NCBI GenBank assembly: GCA_000403215.2
Contig: KE159527.1
Coordinates: 107,497 to 171,496 of the forward strand
Length of the DNA stretch: 64,000 nt
DNA from: Lachnospiraceae bacterium A4
GTDB lineage: Bacteria > Bacillota > Clostridia > Lachnospirales > Lachnospiraceae
Direction: 5' to 3'
In this document: one piece after another, positions 35,570 to 43,722 of the stretch
Numbering within the stretch: position 1 is the first letter of the stretch
How the letters are laid out: each line of letters starts with the position of its first letter
The notes under the pieces: generated by a model
The model's input: the letters and a program-made list of their open reading frames with translations, nothing else
Told to the model about the DNA's origin: nothing
Databases searched by the model: none
Made by a program: the position numbers and the translations under genes

Positions 35570-36619
35570 CTAACTGGTTTTGACTGCCCAGCGCAGCTTG
35601 GTAGAGCGCGCCCTCGGATTCTGCCTGCACTCCTCCCCGGACGGCCGTATCACTTCCTCGGAAATCTCACAGAATACGCCTTGTTTTTTTCCCTGCTTAA
35701 AAGCCTTTTTGACCATTCTGTCCTCCCCGGAGTGAAAAGTCAAAATCGCCACTCTGCCATTCGGCGCCAATGCATCGGGCAGTTTGTCAAGAAATGCCTC
35801 CAGCACTTCAAATTCACTGTTGACATCAATGCGCAGTGCTTGAAAAGTGCGCTGGCAGGTCTTTTTGATAAGTTCTTTTTTCTCATTATTCGCCGGCAGA
35901 AAGGATAATGCTTTCTCTATCACTTCCCTCAACTGCGTTGTCGTCTCGATCGGCTCTTTGCGGCGCAGCGTCCTTGTGACCTCCGCCGCGATTTTTGCAG
36001 CGTAGGGCTCGTCCGAATTTTCTATGAGCATTCCCTCTAACTCCTCCGGTGTCAGTTCTCTTAGGCGCTCTGCTGCCGAGATACCCTTTTCAGGATTCAA
36101 GCGCAGATCAAGTGGTCCTTCCACCTTATACGAAAAACCTCTGTCGGGATTGTCAATCTGCATGGAGGAGACGCCCAAATCCGCAAGAATGAAATCAAAT
36201 GGTCCATGTGTCTTGGCAATCTGGTCTATCTTCGCAAAATTCTCCTGTATAATGGTCAACTGCGCGGTGCCATAGCCAGCCTGTTCCAAACGTTCTTTTG
36301 TTCTGACAAGCTCGATCGGGTCCACATCAAGCGCACAGATGTGTCCAGTGCCCTGTAGCTGCTCTAGCATTTTTCGTGTGTGACCGCCATAACCCAAGGT
36401 AGCGTCCAGCCCCTTTTGTCCCGGCTTAATCTGTAGAAAATCAAGTATTTCCTGCACCATAATCGGCAGATGCATCCCTGCCGGCGTACTCCCTTTACGG
36501 ATAACCTTTTCGATGGTGTCCGCATATTTTTCAGGATGATGTTCTTTGTACTTTTCTGTATATGTTTTTGGATGTGTTCCCTTGTAGCGCACGCGCCTTT
36601 TGTGTTGTTGTTCCTCCAT
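35570..36619 (-). CDS. rsmH: RsmH-type 16S rRNA methyltransferase, isolated copy with N-terminal extension
   Basis: A 349-residue protein of the RsmH (MraW) family, which makes N4-methyl-C1402 in 16S rRNA. SAM motif I is GLDATLGYGGHT. DLGVSSMQIDNPDRGFSY is the family signature, and ALRIDVNSE and FHSGEDRMVKKAF follow. About 60 basic residues at the N terminus (RYKGTHPKTYTEKYKEHHPEKY) are absent from the copy normally encoded in division clusters. I use the ATG at 36619, which has GGGGGA 6 bases upstream; an upstream ATG lies inside the preceding gene. The isolated position away from ftsL/pbp genes suggests it is a second RsmH paralogue. Confidence 0.88.
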   Translation of the reverse strand: MEEQQHKRRVRYKGTHPKTYTEKYKEHHPEKYADTIEKVIRKGSTPAGMHLPIMVQEILDFLQIKPGQKGLDATLGYGGHTRKMLEQLQGTGHICALDVDPIELVRTKERLEQAGYGTAQLTIIQENFAKIDQIAKTHGPFDFILADLGVSSMQIDNPDRGFSYKVEGPLDLRLNPEKGISAAERLRELTPEELEGMLIENSDEPYAAKIAAEVTRTLRRKEPIETTTQLREVIEKALSFLPANNEKKELIKKTCQRTFQALRIDVNSEFEVLEAFLDKLPDALAPNGRVAILTFHSGEDRMVKKAFKQGKKQGVFCEISEEVIRPSGEECRQNPRARSTKLRWAVKTS

Positions 36620-36639
36620 ACGAATCCCCCATATGCCAA

Positions 36640-38343
36640 CTAGCCGATCAGACATGTTTTGCCCGCAAAAGCAAAACCGTATTTTCGAATCTGATCCGGT
36701 CTCATTCCCTCTGAAATCAATTGAACCGCATACTGCTTTTCTTCTATCTGATTTAAGGCATGTTTTACTGTTTCTTCAAGCCCTTTTTCCTTTGCAGGCT
36801 TATGCACTTTAAACTCAATGATGTAGGCATTATCCTTTTCTTGATCGAGTGGCACAAGCATGATATCATAACGCCCAAAACCACTTTCCCTATTTGACAT
36901 GATACGAAATCTTCCAGCCAGCTCCACCATCAGTCCCAGTACAAATCCGTGATAGAACCGTTCAGGTGCATCATTTCCCGACACCCCCTTCGCTGTATCA
37001 AAATTCGAAAAACTACACAGTGCAATTCTATTCATAAATTCATTCATGGAATCTACATCGTCGAGTATCAAAGCCTTAATAAAATCATTGTACGGAAGCT
37101 GGGCATTATCTCCAAACCAGCCTTTTATCATCTTATGAAATAACTTTTTGACTTCAAGATTGGTGAGTGCCAGTGTATACTGCATCATTCCGTCATCGTC
37201 TGGCTTTTCCGCCCTAACATTTAAAACCTTTAAATATCCTGTCGCCAGCAAAAGACTCCAGACAGCATCGGTACTTCCGACCAGTTGATTCAGCATGATC
37301 TGCTCATCAAGATTAGCCAAAAAGCTGTTTCCCCGCAAAAGTGCCTCCATAGTCTTTTTAATTTCTGAATTTCCCCGCTGTATCAATGAATTGACAAGAC
37401 GGTTGCTGCTCGTATTTGCCCAATAGGTCTCATACCTGCCTTTCTTATTCAAAAAAGAAACGATCGACCACGGATTATACATGTCTCTCTGGCTGCCAAA
37501 TGTAAATCCATCATACCACTGTTTCACTTTCTGCTGCTCTGCACCAAGTCCCGCCTGTTCGAGCGCCTCAAAAGTCTCTTTTTCCGTAAAGCCAAATGAA
37601 GTTGTGTACTTCTCAGAAGTTGTAGTGACAACCTCCAAGTTGTTCAAGTCAGAAAAAATACTCTCCTTTGAAATTCGTGTTATGCCAGTGATCAATCCCC
37701 TGCACAGATATTTATTGGATTTAAAGGTATAGTTAAAAAAGCTTCTGAAAAAATCAACTGTCTCATCCCAGCATCCTGCTATCCATGCCTCCTTCATTGG
37801 CGTATCATACTCATCCAGCATGACAATCACATTTTTATGATAATACTGATACAGATACGAGCACAGACGGTTCAACGCGGTATATGCAGTCATGTCGTCC
37901 ATCTGTTTGCTTACCGCATCGAAGTCCTCCCGATCTTTTTGATGAAAAATCTGAGCTTCCATAATAAACCGATATTCACGGTACACGTCCGCAACAATCT
38001 GTTTCAATGCCGCCTTGATCTCATCAATTCTCCCCGTCTTAATTGGCGCAAAGCTTAAAAATATGACGGGGTAAGTGCCCTGCATGTTTCTGTATTCTTC
38101 ACTCTGCCAAATAGATAAACCTTCAAATAGATCACCGCGGTTCGCAGACCTATTAGAAAAAAAACATTCAGCCATACTCAGGTTTAAGGTTTTACCAAAC
38201 CGGCGCGGACGTGTGATCAGCGTTACCATATCAGAATATTCCCACCACTCTTTGATAAAATCTGTCTTGTCTATATAAAATATATGGTCCTCTCTCATTC
38301 TTCGAAAGTCCTGATATCCTAACCCTGCCTTGTTTTCATACAT
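36640..38343 (-). CDS. AAA-ATPase fused to a PD-(D/E)XK nuclease domain (DUF1703-type)
   Basis: A 567-residue paralogue of the protein at 17728-19464, with the same layout: GLGYQDF start, Walker A RPRRFGKT, Walker B VIVMLDEYDTP, and a C-terminal nuclease core GRYDIMLVP followed by IIEFKVHK. It ends GFAFAGKTCLIG. The two share most of their length by eye and differ mainly in the linker near residues 105-160. The stop codon is 20 bases before the rsmH start, so rsmH may be read from this gene's promoter. GGGGT lies 6 bases before the ATG. Confidence 0.85.
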   Translation of the reverse strand: MYENKAGLGYQDFRRMREDHIFYIDKTDFIKEWWEYSDMVTLITRPRRFGKTLNLSMAECFFSNRSANRGDLFEGLSIWQSEEYRNMQGTYPVIFLSFAPIKTGRIDEIKAALKQIVADVYREYRFIMEAQIFHQKDREDFDAVSKQMDDMTAYTALNRLCSYLYQYYHKNVIVMLDEYDTPMKEAWIAGCWDETVDFFRSFFNYTFKSNKYLCRGLITGITRISKESIFSDLNNLEVVTTTSEKYTTSFGFTEKETFEALEQAGLGAEQQKVKQWYDGFTFGSQRDMYNPWSIVSFLNKKGRYETYWANTSSNRLVNSLIQRGNSEIKKTMEALLRGNSFLANLDEQIMLNQLVGSTDAVWSLLLATGYLKVLNVRAEKPDDDGMMQYTLALTNLEVKKLFHKMIKGWFGDNAQLPYNDFIKALILDDVDSMNEFMNRIALCSFSNFDTAKGVSGNDAPERFYHGFVLGLMVELAGRFRIMSNRESGFGRYDIMLVPLDQEKDNAYIIEFKVHKPAKEKGLEETVKHALNQIEEKQYAVQLISEGMRPDQIRKYGFAFAGKTCLIG

Positions 38344-38420
38344 AGAAATACCCCACGCTTATATCATTCTATGAGTTTCTGTTAACAGTATACCTGATTC
38401 CGTCATTTTGTACAACACCT

Positions 38421-38470
38421 GTGTGCAATCAAGTAGGGAAAGTAAAGCCGGAGTGTCCGTGCGCATAAAA
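38421..38470 (+). repeat. Short dispersed repeat, copy 2
   Basis: GTGTGCAATCAAGTAGGG at 38421 and GTCCGTGCGCATAAAA near 38455 match the pair at 30657-30760, with a shorter spacer. It lies upstream of an ATPase-nuclease gene and downstream of a SHOCT-like gene. Confidence 0.5.
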
Positions 38471-38525
38471 AGAGAGCCGTTTCCCGCCCTCCTTTCACAC
38501 GAACCTGTTCAACTATGCTTCAAAG

Positions 38526-39044
38526 CTACTGCAAAATACTCCGAACCTTTTCCTCGTACTCCTCTCTGGTGATGATATCCATCTCAAACTGCAATTGAAG
38601 CTTTTTCAAGGCTTCGAAATTGTCAAATTTCCTGCGTGCCTTCGCCAGCTTCTCCTCATATTCCAGCTCTGTGACAATATCCAAATCCTTTGCCTTGTCG
38701 AGCTTGCGCTTCTCGTTCTCAAACTGTTCAAGCGCCCTTTTTCTATCCTTCTCGATAGAATGCTGTCTGAACTGCTGTTCTTTCTGTTCTACCTGCTCTA
38801 CAATGTCCGCGATCCTCTCCAGATCAGGATTGATGACATCAAGGATATCTGTCACATCAAACGGCTCCGTTCGGAAGGTATCTGCGATGTAAGCGACATA
38901 TCGCTTGCCGATTTCTGCGTACTGGCTCTCTAGCTTCTTCTCAATTGCCGCCTTTTGAATCTTGAGATTTGCAAGCTCTGTCTGTTCCCGCGTCGCATTG
39001 CCGATATCCCTGACAGCTTTGGTCGTCTTATCAAAAAAATCCAT
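38526..39044 (-). CDS. Coiled-coil protein with two SHOCT-like helical hairpins
   Basis: A 172-residue soluble protein. The start is the ATG at 39044 (MDFFDKT) with GGAGG 8 bases upstream. Residues about 20-110 are strongly coiled-coil. Two related C-terminal segments, DIVTELEYEEKL and DIITREEYEEKV, match the pattern of SHOCT domains (hydrophobic-I-T-x-E-E-[FY]-x-x-K). SHOCT domains are short oligomerisation units common at protein termini. The function is unknown; it has no signal peptide and stands alone between two intergenic regions. Confidence 0.65.
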   Translation of the reverse strand: MDFFDKTTKAVRDIGNATREQTELANLKIQKAAIEKKLESQYAEIGKRYVAYIADTFRTEPFDVTDILDVINPDLERIADIVEQVEQKEQQFRQHSIEKDRKRALEQFENEKRKLDKAKDLDIVTELEYEEKLAKARRKFDNFEALKKLQLQFEMDIITREEYEEKVRSILQ

Positions 39045-39175
39045 CCTTTTTTCCTCCTGTTTTCCACTGCATGTACCCGAAATCTTCAGGCACATGCACG
39101 TCTTCATTAATAAGTTATCCTTATTCTACCATTCTATCGTTGAAGATGCCACAAAACTATCTATAAATTCTATGA

Positions 39176-39198
39176 AAAAAGCATAAAGCGCTACCGCT
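39176..39198 (-). terminator. Weak terminator candidate after aat
   Basis: A four-pair stem AGCG-GTAG-CGCT overlaps the aat stop codon and is followed on the minus strand by TTATGCTTTTTT. The stem is short, so this is tentative. It would end the long operon that starts near 58.6 kb. Confidence 0.3.
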
Positions 39199-39844
39199 GC
39201 AATCCTTTTGCGAGCAGACGCTCGTACTCCTCCCACGAAATGTATCTGCCGCCCATGCTCTCCAAATGCTCTGTGTGGAACTGACAGTCAATGAACAGAA
39301 ATTTTTCCTTCTCCAAGAAGTGCGCAAAAGCAATCAGCGCTGTCTTAGAGCCATTTTCCTTTTCGGAGAACATACTCTCACCAAAAAAGCACTTTCCAAT
39401 GCTGACGCCATAAAATCCGCCTGCCAGCACGTCATCTTCCAACACCTCCACGCTGACCGCATACCCCTGCTCGTGCAGACGGCGGTATGCCTCCTCCATC
39501 TCATCGGAAATCCAAGTTCCCTCATTGAATTCTCTCTTTAACCGGCAGCGGTGCATCGTGTCTGCAAAATCTCTGTTCAGCACAACGCGGAGTGTGTGCT
39601 TTTTCATGTACTTTCGCATAGAGTGCGACACATGAATCTCGCTTGGAAAAATAACAAAGCGCTTTTTCGGACACCACCACAGAATTTCCTCTCCCGGATT
39701 GTACCATGGAAATATCCCGTGCGAGTATGCTAACAAGAGCCGCTCGACAGACAAATCCCCGCCAACACCCAGCAGTCCATCCTCCCTTGCAAGTGTTGGA
39801 TGCGGAAACGAGATTTCCTTTTCATTGATGCGAAATACTGGCAT
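39191..39844 (-). CDS. aat: Leucyl/phenylalanyl-tRNA-protein transferase
   Basis: A 217-residue Aat enzyme, the usual length. It transfers Leu or Phe from tRNA to the N terminus of proteins beginning with Arg or Lys, making them N-degrons. Family motifs are FPHP, GLLGVGGDLS, AYSHGIFPWYN, WWCPKKRFVIF, GTWISDEM, GGFYGVSIG, FFGESMFS and LFIDCQFHTEHLESMGG. The start ATG at 39844 has AAGGAG 7 bases upstream. It follows clpA by 22 bases and completes a clpS-clpA-aat unit, so the enzyme making the degron is encoded with its recognition adaptor and unfoldase. Confidence 0.95.
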   Translation of the reverse strand: MPVFRINEKEISFPHPTLAREDGLLGVGGDLSVERLLLAYSHGIFPWYNPGEEILWWCPKKRFVIFPSEIHVSHSMRKYMKKHTLRVVLNRDFADTMHRCRLKREFNEGTWISDEMEEAYRRLHEQGYAVSVEVLEDDVLAGGFYGVSIGKCFFGESMFSEKENGSKTALIAFAHFLEKEKFLFIDCQFHTEHLESMGGRYISWEEYERLLAKGLQR

Positions 39845-39866
39845 GACCGTTCTCCTTTTCTGTAAT

Positions 39867-42191
39867 TCATACTTTTTTCTTTTTCGGATGAATGCTCTTT
39901 TTGGGCTGATCCTGCGGGTATTCAAGATGAAAGCAGTCCTCCTGCGTTGTCAGCTTACATACTCCGCCTTTTTTGAGTTTACCGAACAAGATTTCATCAA
40001 CGAGAAGCGGTTTCACTTCGCTCTGTATCACCCGGTCAATCTCTCTTGCACCAAATTCTGTAGTAATGCCTTTTTGCTGTAATAATTTTTTTGCTGCTGC
40101 GCTGACTGACAACTCGACCTTTTTCAAGCGAAGCATCTTTTGCAGCTCGCCTAGCTTTTTCTCTGTAATCTGGGCTGCCATCGCACTGTCCATACCGTGA
40201 AATACCACAATCTTATTCAGACGGTTGCGAAATTCCGGTTGGAAGATACGTTTCACTTCCTCCATAATCACATCCGACTTGACGTCCTGTCCGGTGAAGC
40301 CGATGCCATGCTTTCCAATCCGGCTTGCACCCGCGTTGGAGGTCATGATGACAATGACATTGCGAAAATCTGCCTTTCTGCCCTGATTGTCTGTCAGCGT
40401 GGCATAATCCATCACCTGTAGGAGAATGTTATAAATATCTGGATGCGCCTTCTCAATCTCATCCAGCAATAGCACTGCATGGGGATTTTTGCGAATCTCC
40501 TCCGTCAGCAGCCCGCCCTCCTCATAGCCGACATATCCTGCGGGAGAGCCGATCAGCTTCGCAACGGCATGTTTTTCCTCATACTCACTCATATCAAAAC
40601 GAATCAGTTTGATGCCCATCTCATCGGCAAGACTTCTTGCAATCTCGGTCTTTCCGACACCTGTAGGTCCCACAAAAAGCAGGCTTGCAAGCGGTTTTCC
40701 CTCCTCCAAAAGCCCTGCTCTCGAAAATTTTACGGCATTGACTACCTGTGCGACTGCCTCGTCCTGACCAAACACACGGCTCGTCAGGCGCTTTTCCAAT
40801 GTCGCAAGTGTTTCAATCTCATCCTGCTCTACCACTTGTTTGGGAATCTGACAGGTTTTGGAGAGAATCTCATCTATCAAATCCGTTCCAACAGACTGTT
40901 TTTTTTGATTTAAAGGATGCAGTCTGCGATACGCCCCCGCCTCATCAATCAAATCAATCGCCTTGTCTGGCAGATAGCGCTCATTGACATATTTCGCACT
41001 CATGTTTACTGCATACGCGATGACACCCTTCCCGTAAGTGACGCCATGATATTTTTCATAGTTCTCTTTGAGTCCCTCCAAAATGCAGGTGGCATCTTCG
41101 ATGTCAGGTTCTTTGATATCAATATTCTGAAAGCGTCTCACAAGGCTCTTGCTCTTCTCGAAATGCTTCTTGTATTCCTCATAGGTCGTCGCACCGATAA
41201 ATCGGACATTCCCTGCTGCCAGATAGGGCTTTAGCATATTAGAGATGTCAAATGCGCCTCCATTCACCGCACCGGCACCGACAATGTTGTGAATTTCATC
41301 AATGTACACGATGGGCTTCTCCTCACGGCTGATGCTGTCCATCACGCGCTTAAACCGTTTCTCAAAATCACCGCGAAACTGTGTTCCGGCAATCAAGCTT
41401 CCAAGATCCAGCGAAAAAATCTTCGCGTCCCTCAATGGCTCTGGCACATTTTCCTCTTCAATCAGCCGCGCAAGACCATATGTAATCGCTGTCTTGCCAA
41501 CGCCGGGCTCCCCGATATGGAGAGGATTATTCTTCTCTTTGCGGCACAGAATCTGCATCGTCCGCTCAAGCTCCTCCTCCCTGCCAATCAGAGGATTTAC
41601 GCCGTCCAGCGCATCGTTGAGACAGACTGCAAACTGCTGCCACACCTTCTCCGGCAAGGCTTCTGACGCTGCCTCCTCCGCCTCCGCGGTGTGACCCTCA
41701 TCATCTCGGTACGCGTCTTTTGTCTGCCTGACAGCAGCCGCCTCCTCGTGCAAAACAGTCATCTGCTGTAAGAGCTCAGCATGTTCGATTCCCTGCAACT
41801 GCATGTAGTATACGGCATAGCTTTCCTCCAGCTCAAACATGGCATGGACAAGATGCATCAAGCCAACAACATTCCGCCCACCCCCCTGCGCCGAATGCCA
41901 TGCGTAGGACAACAGGCTTCCCATACCAGCAGAGAACTCTGGATTTTGATCAGGCGCCTGATTCGTACACTCCTCAGAGTGAACCGCAACCATATATTCG
42001 TTAAAATAGCCTTCAAGCTGCGCAGTCAGGTCATGAATACTGCCGCCGCAGTCCTCAAATGCCTCCGCAAACAACTGATTCTCACAGATCACATACAATA
42101 ACAGCTCTGGCGTCACAAGCTCGTAATGCCGTTCCTTCGCCAACACGATCACAGAATTGATAATCTCTGCAACTTCCCTTGATACCTGCAT
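39867..42191 (-). CDS. clpA: ClpA AAA+ unfoldase
   Basis: A 774-residue ClpA with the N-terminal domain (about 1-145, two four-helix repeats binding ClpS), a D1 AAA module with Walker A GEPGVGKT and Walker B IVYIDEIHN, and a D2 module with Walker A GPTGVGKT and Walker B LLLDEIEKAHPD. The loop HGIGF in D2 is the IGF/IGL type that docks on ClpP. The C terminus is rich in lysine. It unfolds substrates for ClpP; clpP is not in the window. The ATG lies 6 bases after the clpS stop and its GGAGG site is within clpS, so translation is coupled. Confidence 0.95.
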   Translation of the reverse strand: MQVSREVAEIINSVIVLAKERHYELVTPELLLYVICENQLFAEAFEDCGGSIHDLTAQLEGYFNEYMVAVHSEECTNQAPDQNPEFSAGMGSLLSYAWHSAQGGGRNVVGLMHLVHAMFELEESYAVYYMQLQGIEHAELLQQMTVLHEEAAAVRQTKDAYRDDEGHTAEAEEAASEALPEKVWQQFAVCLNDALDGVNPLIGREEELERTMQILCRKEKNNPLHIGEPGVGKTAITYGLARLIEEENVPEPLRDAKIFSLDLGSLIAGTQFRGDFEKRFKRVMDSISREEKPIVYIDEIHNIVGAGAVNGGAFDISNMLKPYLAAGNVRFIGATTYEEYKKHFEKSKSLVRRFQNIDIKEPDIEDATCILEGLKENYEKYHGVTYGKGVIAYAVNMSAKYVNERYLPDKAIDLIDEAGAYRRLHPLNQKKQSVGTDLIDEILSKTCQIPKQVVEQDEIETLATLEKRLTSRVFGQDEAVAQVVNAVKFSRAGLLEEGKPLASLLFVGPTGVGKTEIARSLADEMGIKLIRFDMSEYEEKHAVAKLIGSPAGYVGYEEGGLLTEEIRKNPHAVLLLDEIEKAHPDIYNILLQVMDYATLTDNQGRKADFRNVIVIMTSNAGASRIGKHGIGFTGQDVKSDVIMEEVKRIFQPEFRNRLNKIVVFHGMDSAMAAQITEKKLGELQKMLRLKKVELSVSAAAKKLLQQKGITTEFGAREIDRVIQSEVKPLLVDEILFGKLKKGGVCKLTTQEDCFHLEYPQDQPKKSIHPKKKKV

Positions 42192-42197
42192 ACCTTC

Positions 42198-42497
42198 CTA
42201 CGCCTCCTCTATGGTCATTCGAAACGGAAACCCTTCTGCCTTTGCCCGTGCCGCCGCCGACTGTACCTTTGAGACTGCAATATCGTATGGGTATGTCCCC
42301 ACGGCTGCCTTTCCTGTCTCATGTACCAACAGCATCAGTCTCTCCGCTTCTATTTCATCTTTATGAAAAAGCTCGCGCAGAATGTCTACCACAAAATCCA
42401 TTGTGGTAAAATCATCATTGTGCATGATCACCTTATACTGTTTGGGCTCCCGTATTTTTATACGTGTACTCTCTCTTGTTTCTCCCTGTATCGCCAT
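42198..42497 (-). CDS. clpS: ClpS N-degron adaptor
   Basis: A 99-residue ClpS. The core has KVIMHNDDFTTMDFVVDIL and HETGKAAVGTY, in which the NDD and the following T/M residues form the pocket for N-terminal Leu, Phe, Tyr or Trp and the HxxG stretch the second wall. A short basic N-terminal extension would enter the ClpA pore. It hands N-degron proteins to ClpA. The gene begins 18 bases after the stop of the VWA gene, with GAGGT 9 bases upstream, so it appears to continue the MoxR/VWA operon. Confidence 0.95.
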   Translation of the reverse strand: MAIQGETRESTRIKIREPKQYKVIMHNDDFTTMDFVVDILRELFHKDEIEAERLMLLVHETGKAAVGTYPYDIAVSKVQSAAARAKAEGFPFRMTIEEA

Positions 42498-42515
42498 CTT
42501 GTATTACCTCACAAA

Positions 42516-43700
42516 TTACCTCATTTTCTCAAAATTAGACAAATCCTGCCCTTTCAGCGCCTTCTCCAGAAGCGTCGGCAAAAGCTGCGGTATGCAGGCA
42601 AAACAAGGAACCCCCAGCCCTGCAATCTTCTGTGCTGTCTGTGCATCATAATACGGCTTGCCGCCGTCGGCAATCGCCAAGAGGCTGATCACCGTCACAC
42701 CGGACTCCTTCATATCGCTGATTCGCCGCAAAAGCCCTGCTCTGTTTCCACCCTCATCCAAGTCGGAGATCAGAAAAAACAGGGTCTTTGCCGGATTCTC
42801 AATGAACTGTTCACAGTAGGCGATAGATTTGTTTATATCTGTGCCGCCGCCAAGCTGAAAACCAAAGAGCAGATCAACAGGGTCCTCACTTTTCTCTGTC
42901 AAATCCACGATATTCGTGTCGAACGCGACAATCCGCGTCTTGATGCTCGCCATGCTCGCCAGAATACAGCTAATGATCGACGAATAGATGACCGACTCCC
43001 CCATCGAACCACTCTGGTCAATGTCAAGAATAATCGTCCACTTGTTTGCTGCCGTGGTACTGGTCCGGTCAAAAAAGTAAAAATGTTCCGGCACAATTGT
43101 CTTTAAATCAGGATTATAGTGCTTTAAATTGCGGTTTATAGTCATCTTAAAATCCATCGCTGATGCGGACGGAATCGGTGAATGCTTTCTTTTGTTGACC
43201 GCAGCAGTTACAGCGCGCCGGATATCCTGCTCGAGCAGCTTATTGATTTCCTCGACAATCTTCTTGATAAATGTGCGCACACTTTCCTTGGAACGCTTTG
43301 GGATCTGGTCCTTGAGTGTCAGTATTGTCGAGGCAAGCCCCATATCCGGCTCCATATTCTCCAATAACTCCGGCTCAAATAACAATTGTTTTAGTCCGCA
43401 GCGCGTCACAGCATCATTCTGGATAACCGTCACCAACTCCTTATCAAACAGTGTCCGCACATCGCCGAGCCAGCGGCTGATCTGCGGATTGGAGGGGCCC
43501 CTGCCCGCACCTCTGCCCGGATTATTCTGCCCGCCAAAACCGCCGAATTCTGTCCTGTTATAGATCGAAGCCAATGCCTGATCCATCAAGTCCTGCTCGT
43601 GTGAGAGCGACATGTCTCCGTCTCCCATGCCCGACAGCCGCTTGTCACTCTCCTGCCCCAGAATCAGCCGCCATCTGGTGATTTGTTCTTTTGCTTCCAT
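42516..43700 (-). CDS. VWA (von Willebrand A) domain protein of a MoxR/VWA system
   Basis: A protein of about 394 residues, counted from the ATG at 43700 (GGAGG 11 bases upstream). The N-terminal half is helical with a Gly/Asn-rich stretch (about 53-68). A VWA domain follows with a complete metal site: DQSGS (about 228-232), the threonine of GGGTDI and the aspartate of SDLDEGG. VWA proteins of this kind act as partners of MoxR ATPases, as in RavA/ViaA and CbbQ/CbbO, helping to insert metals or remodel targets. A MoxR gene lies three genes upstream. The target is unknown. Its stop is 18 bases from clpS. Confidence 0.88.
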   Translation of the reverse strand: MEAKEQITRWRLILGQESDKRLSGMGDGDMSLSHEQDLMDQALASIYNRTEFGGFGGQNNPGRGAGRGPSNPQISRWLGDVRTLFDKELVTVIQNDAVTRCGLKQLLFEPELLENMEPDMGLASTILTLKDQIPKRSKESVRTFIKKIVEEINKLLEQDIRRAVTAAVNKRKHSPIPSASAMDFKMTINRNLKHYNPDLKTIVPEHFYFFDRTSTTAANKWTIILDIDQSGSMGESVIYSSIISCILASMASIKTRIVAFDTNIVDLTEKSEDPVDLLFGFQLGGGTDINKSIAYCEQFIENPAKTLFFLISDLDEGGNRAGLLRRISDMKESGVTVISLLAIADGGKPYYDAQTAQKIAGLGVPCFACIPQLLPTLLEKALKGQDLSNFEKMR

Positions 43701-43722
43701 CGTATCACATACCTCCTCTGGT

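Noticed and set aside
42321-43106. Plus-strand open frame of 261 codons
   Set aside because: It is antisense to clpS and the VWA gene; composition is Cys/His-rich and unlike a protein.
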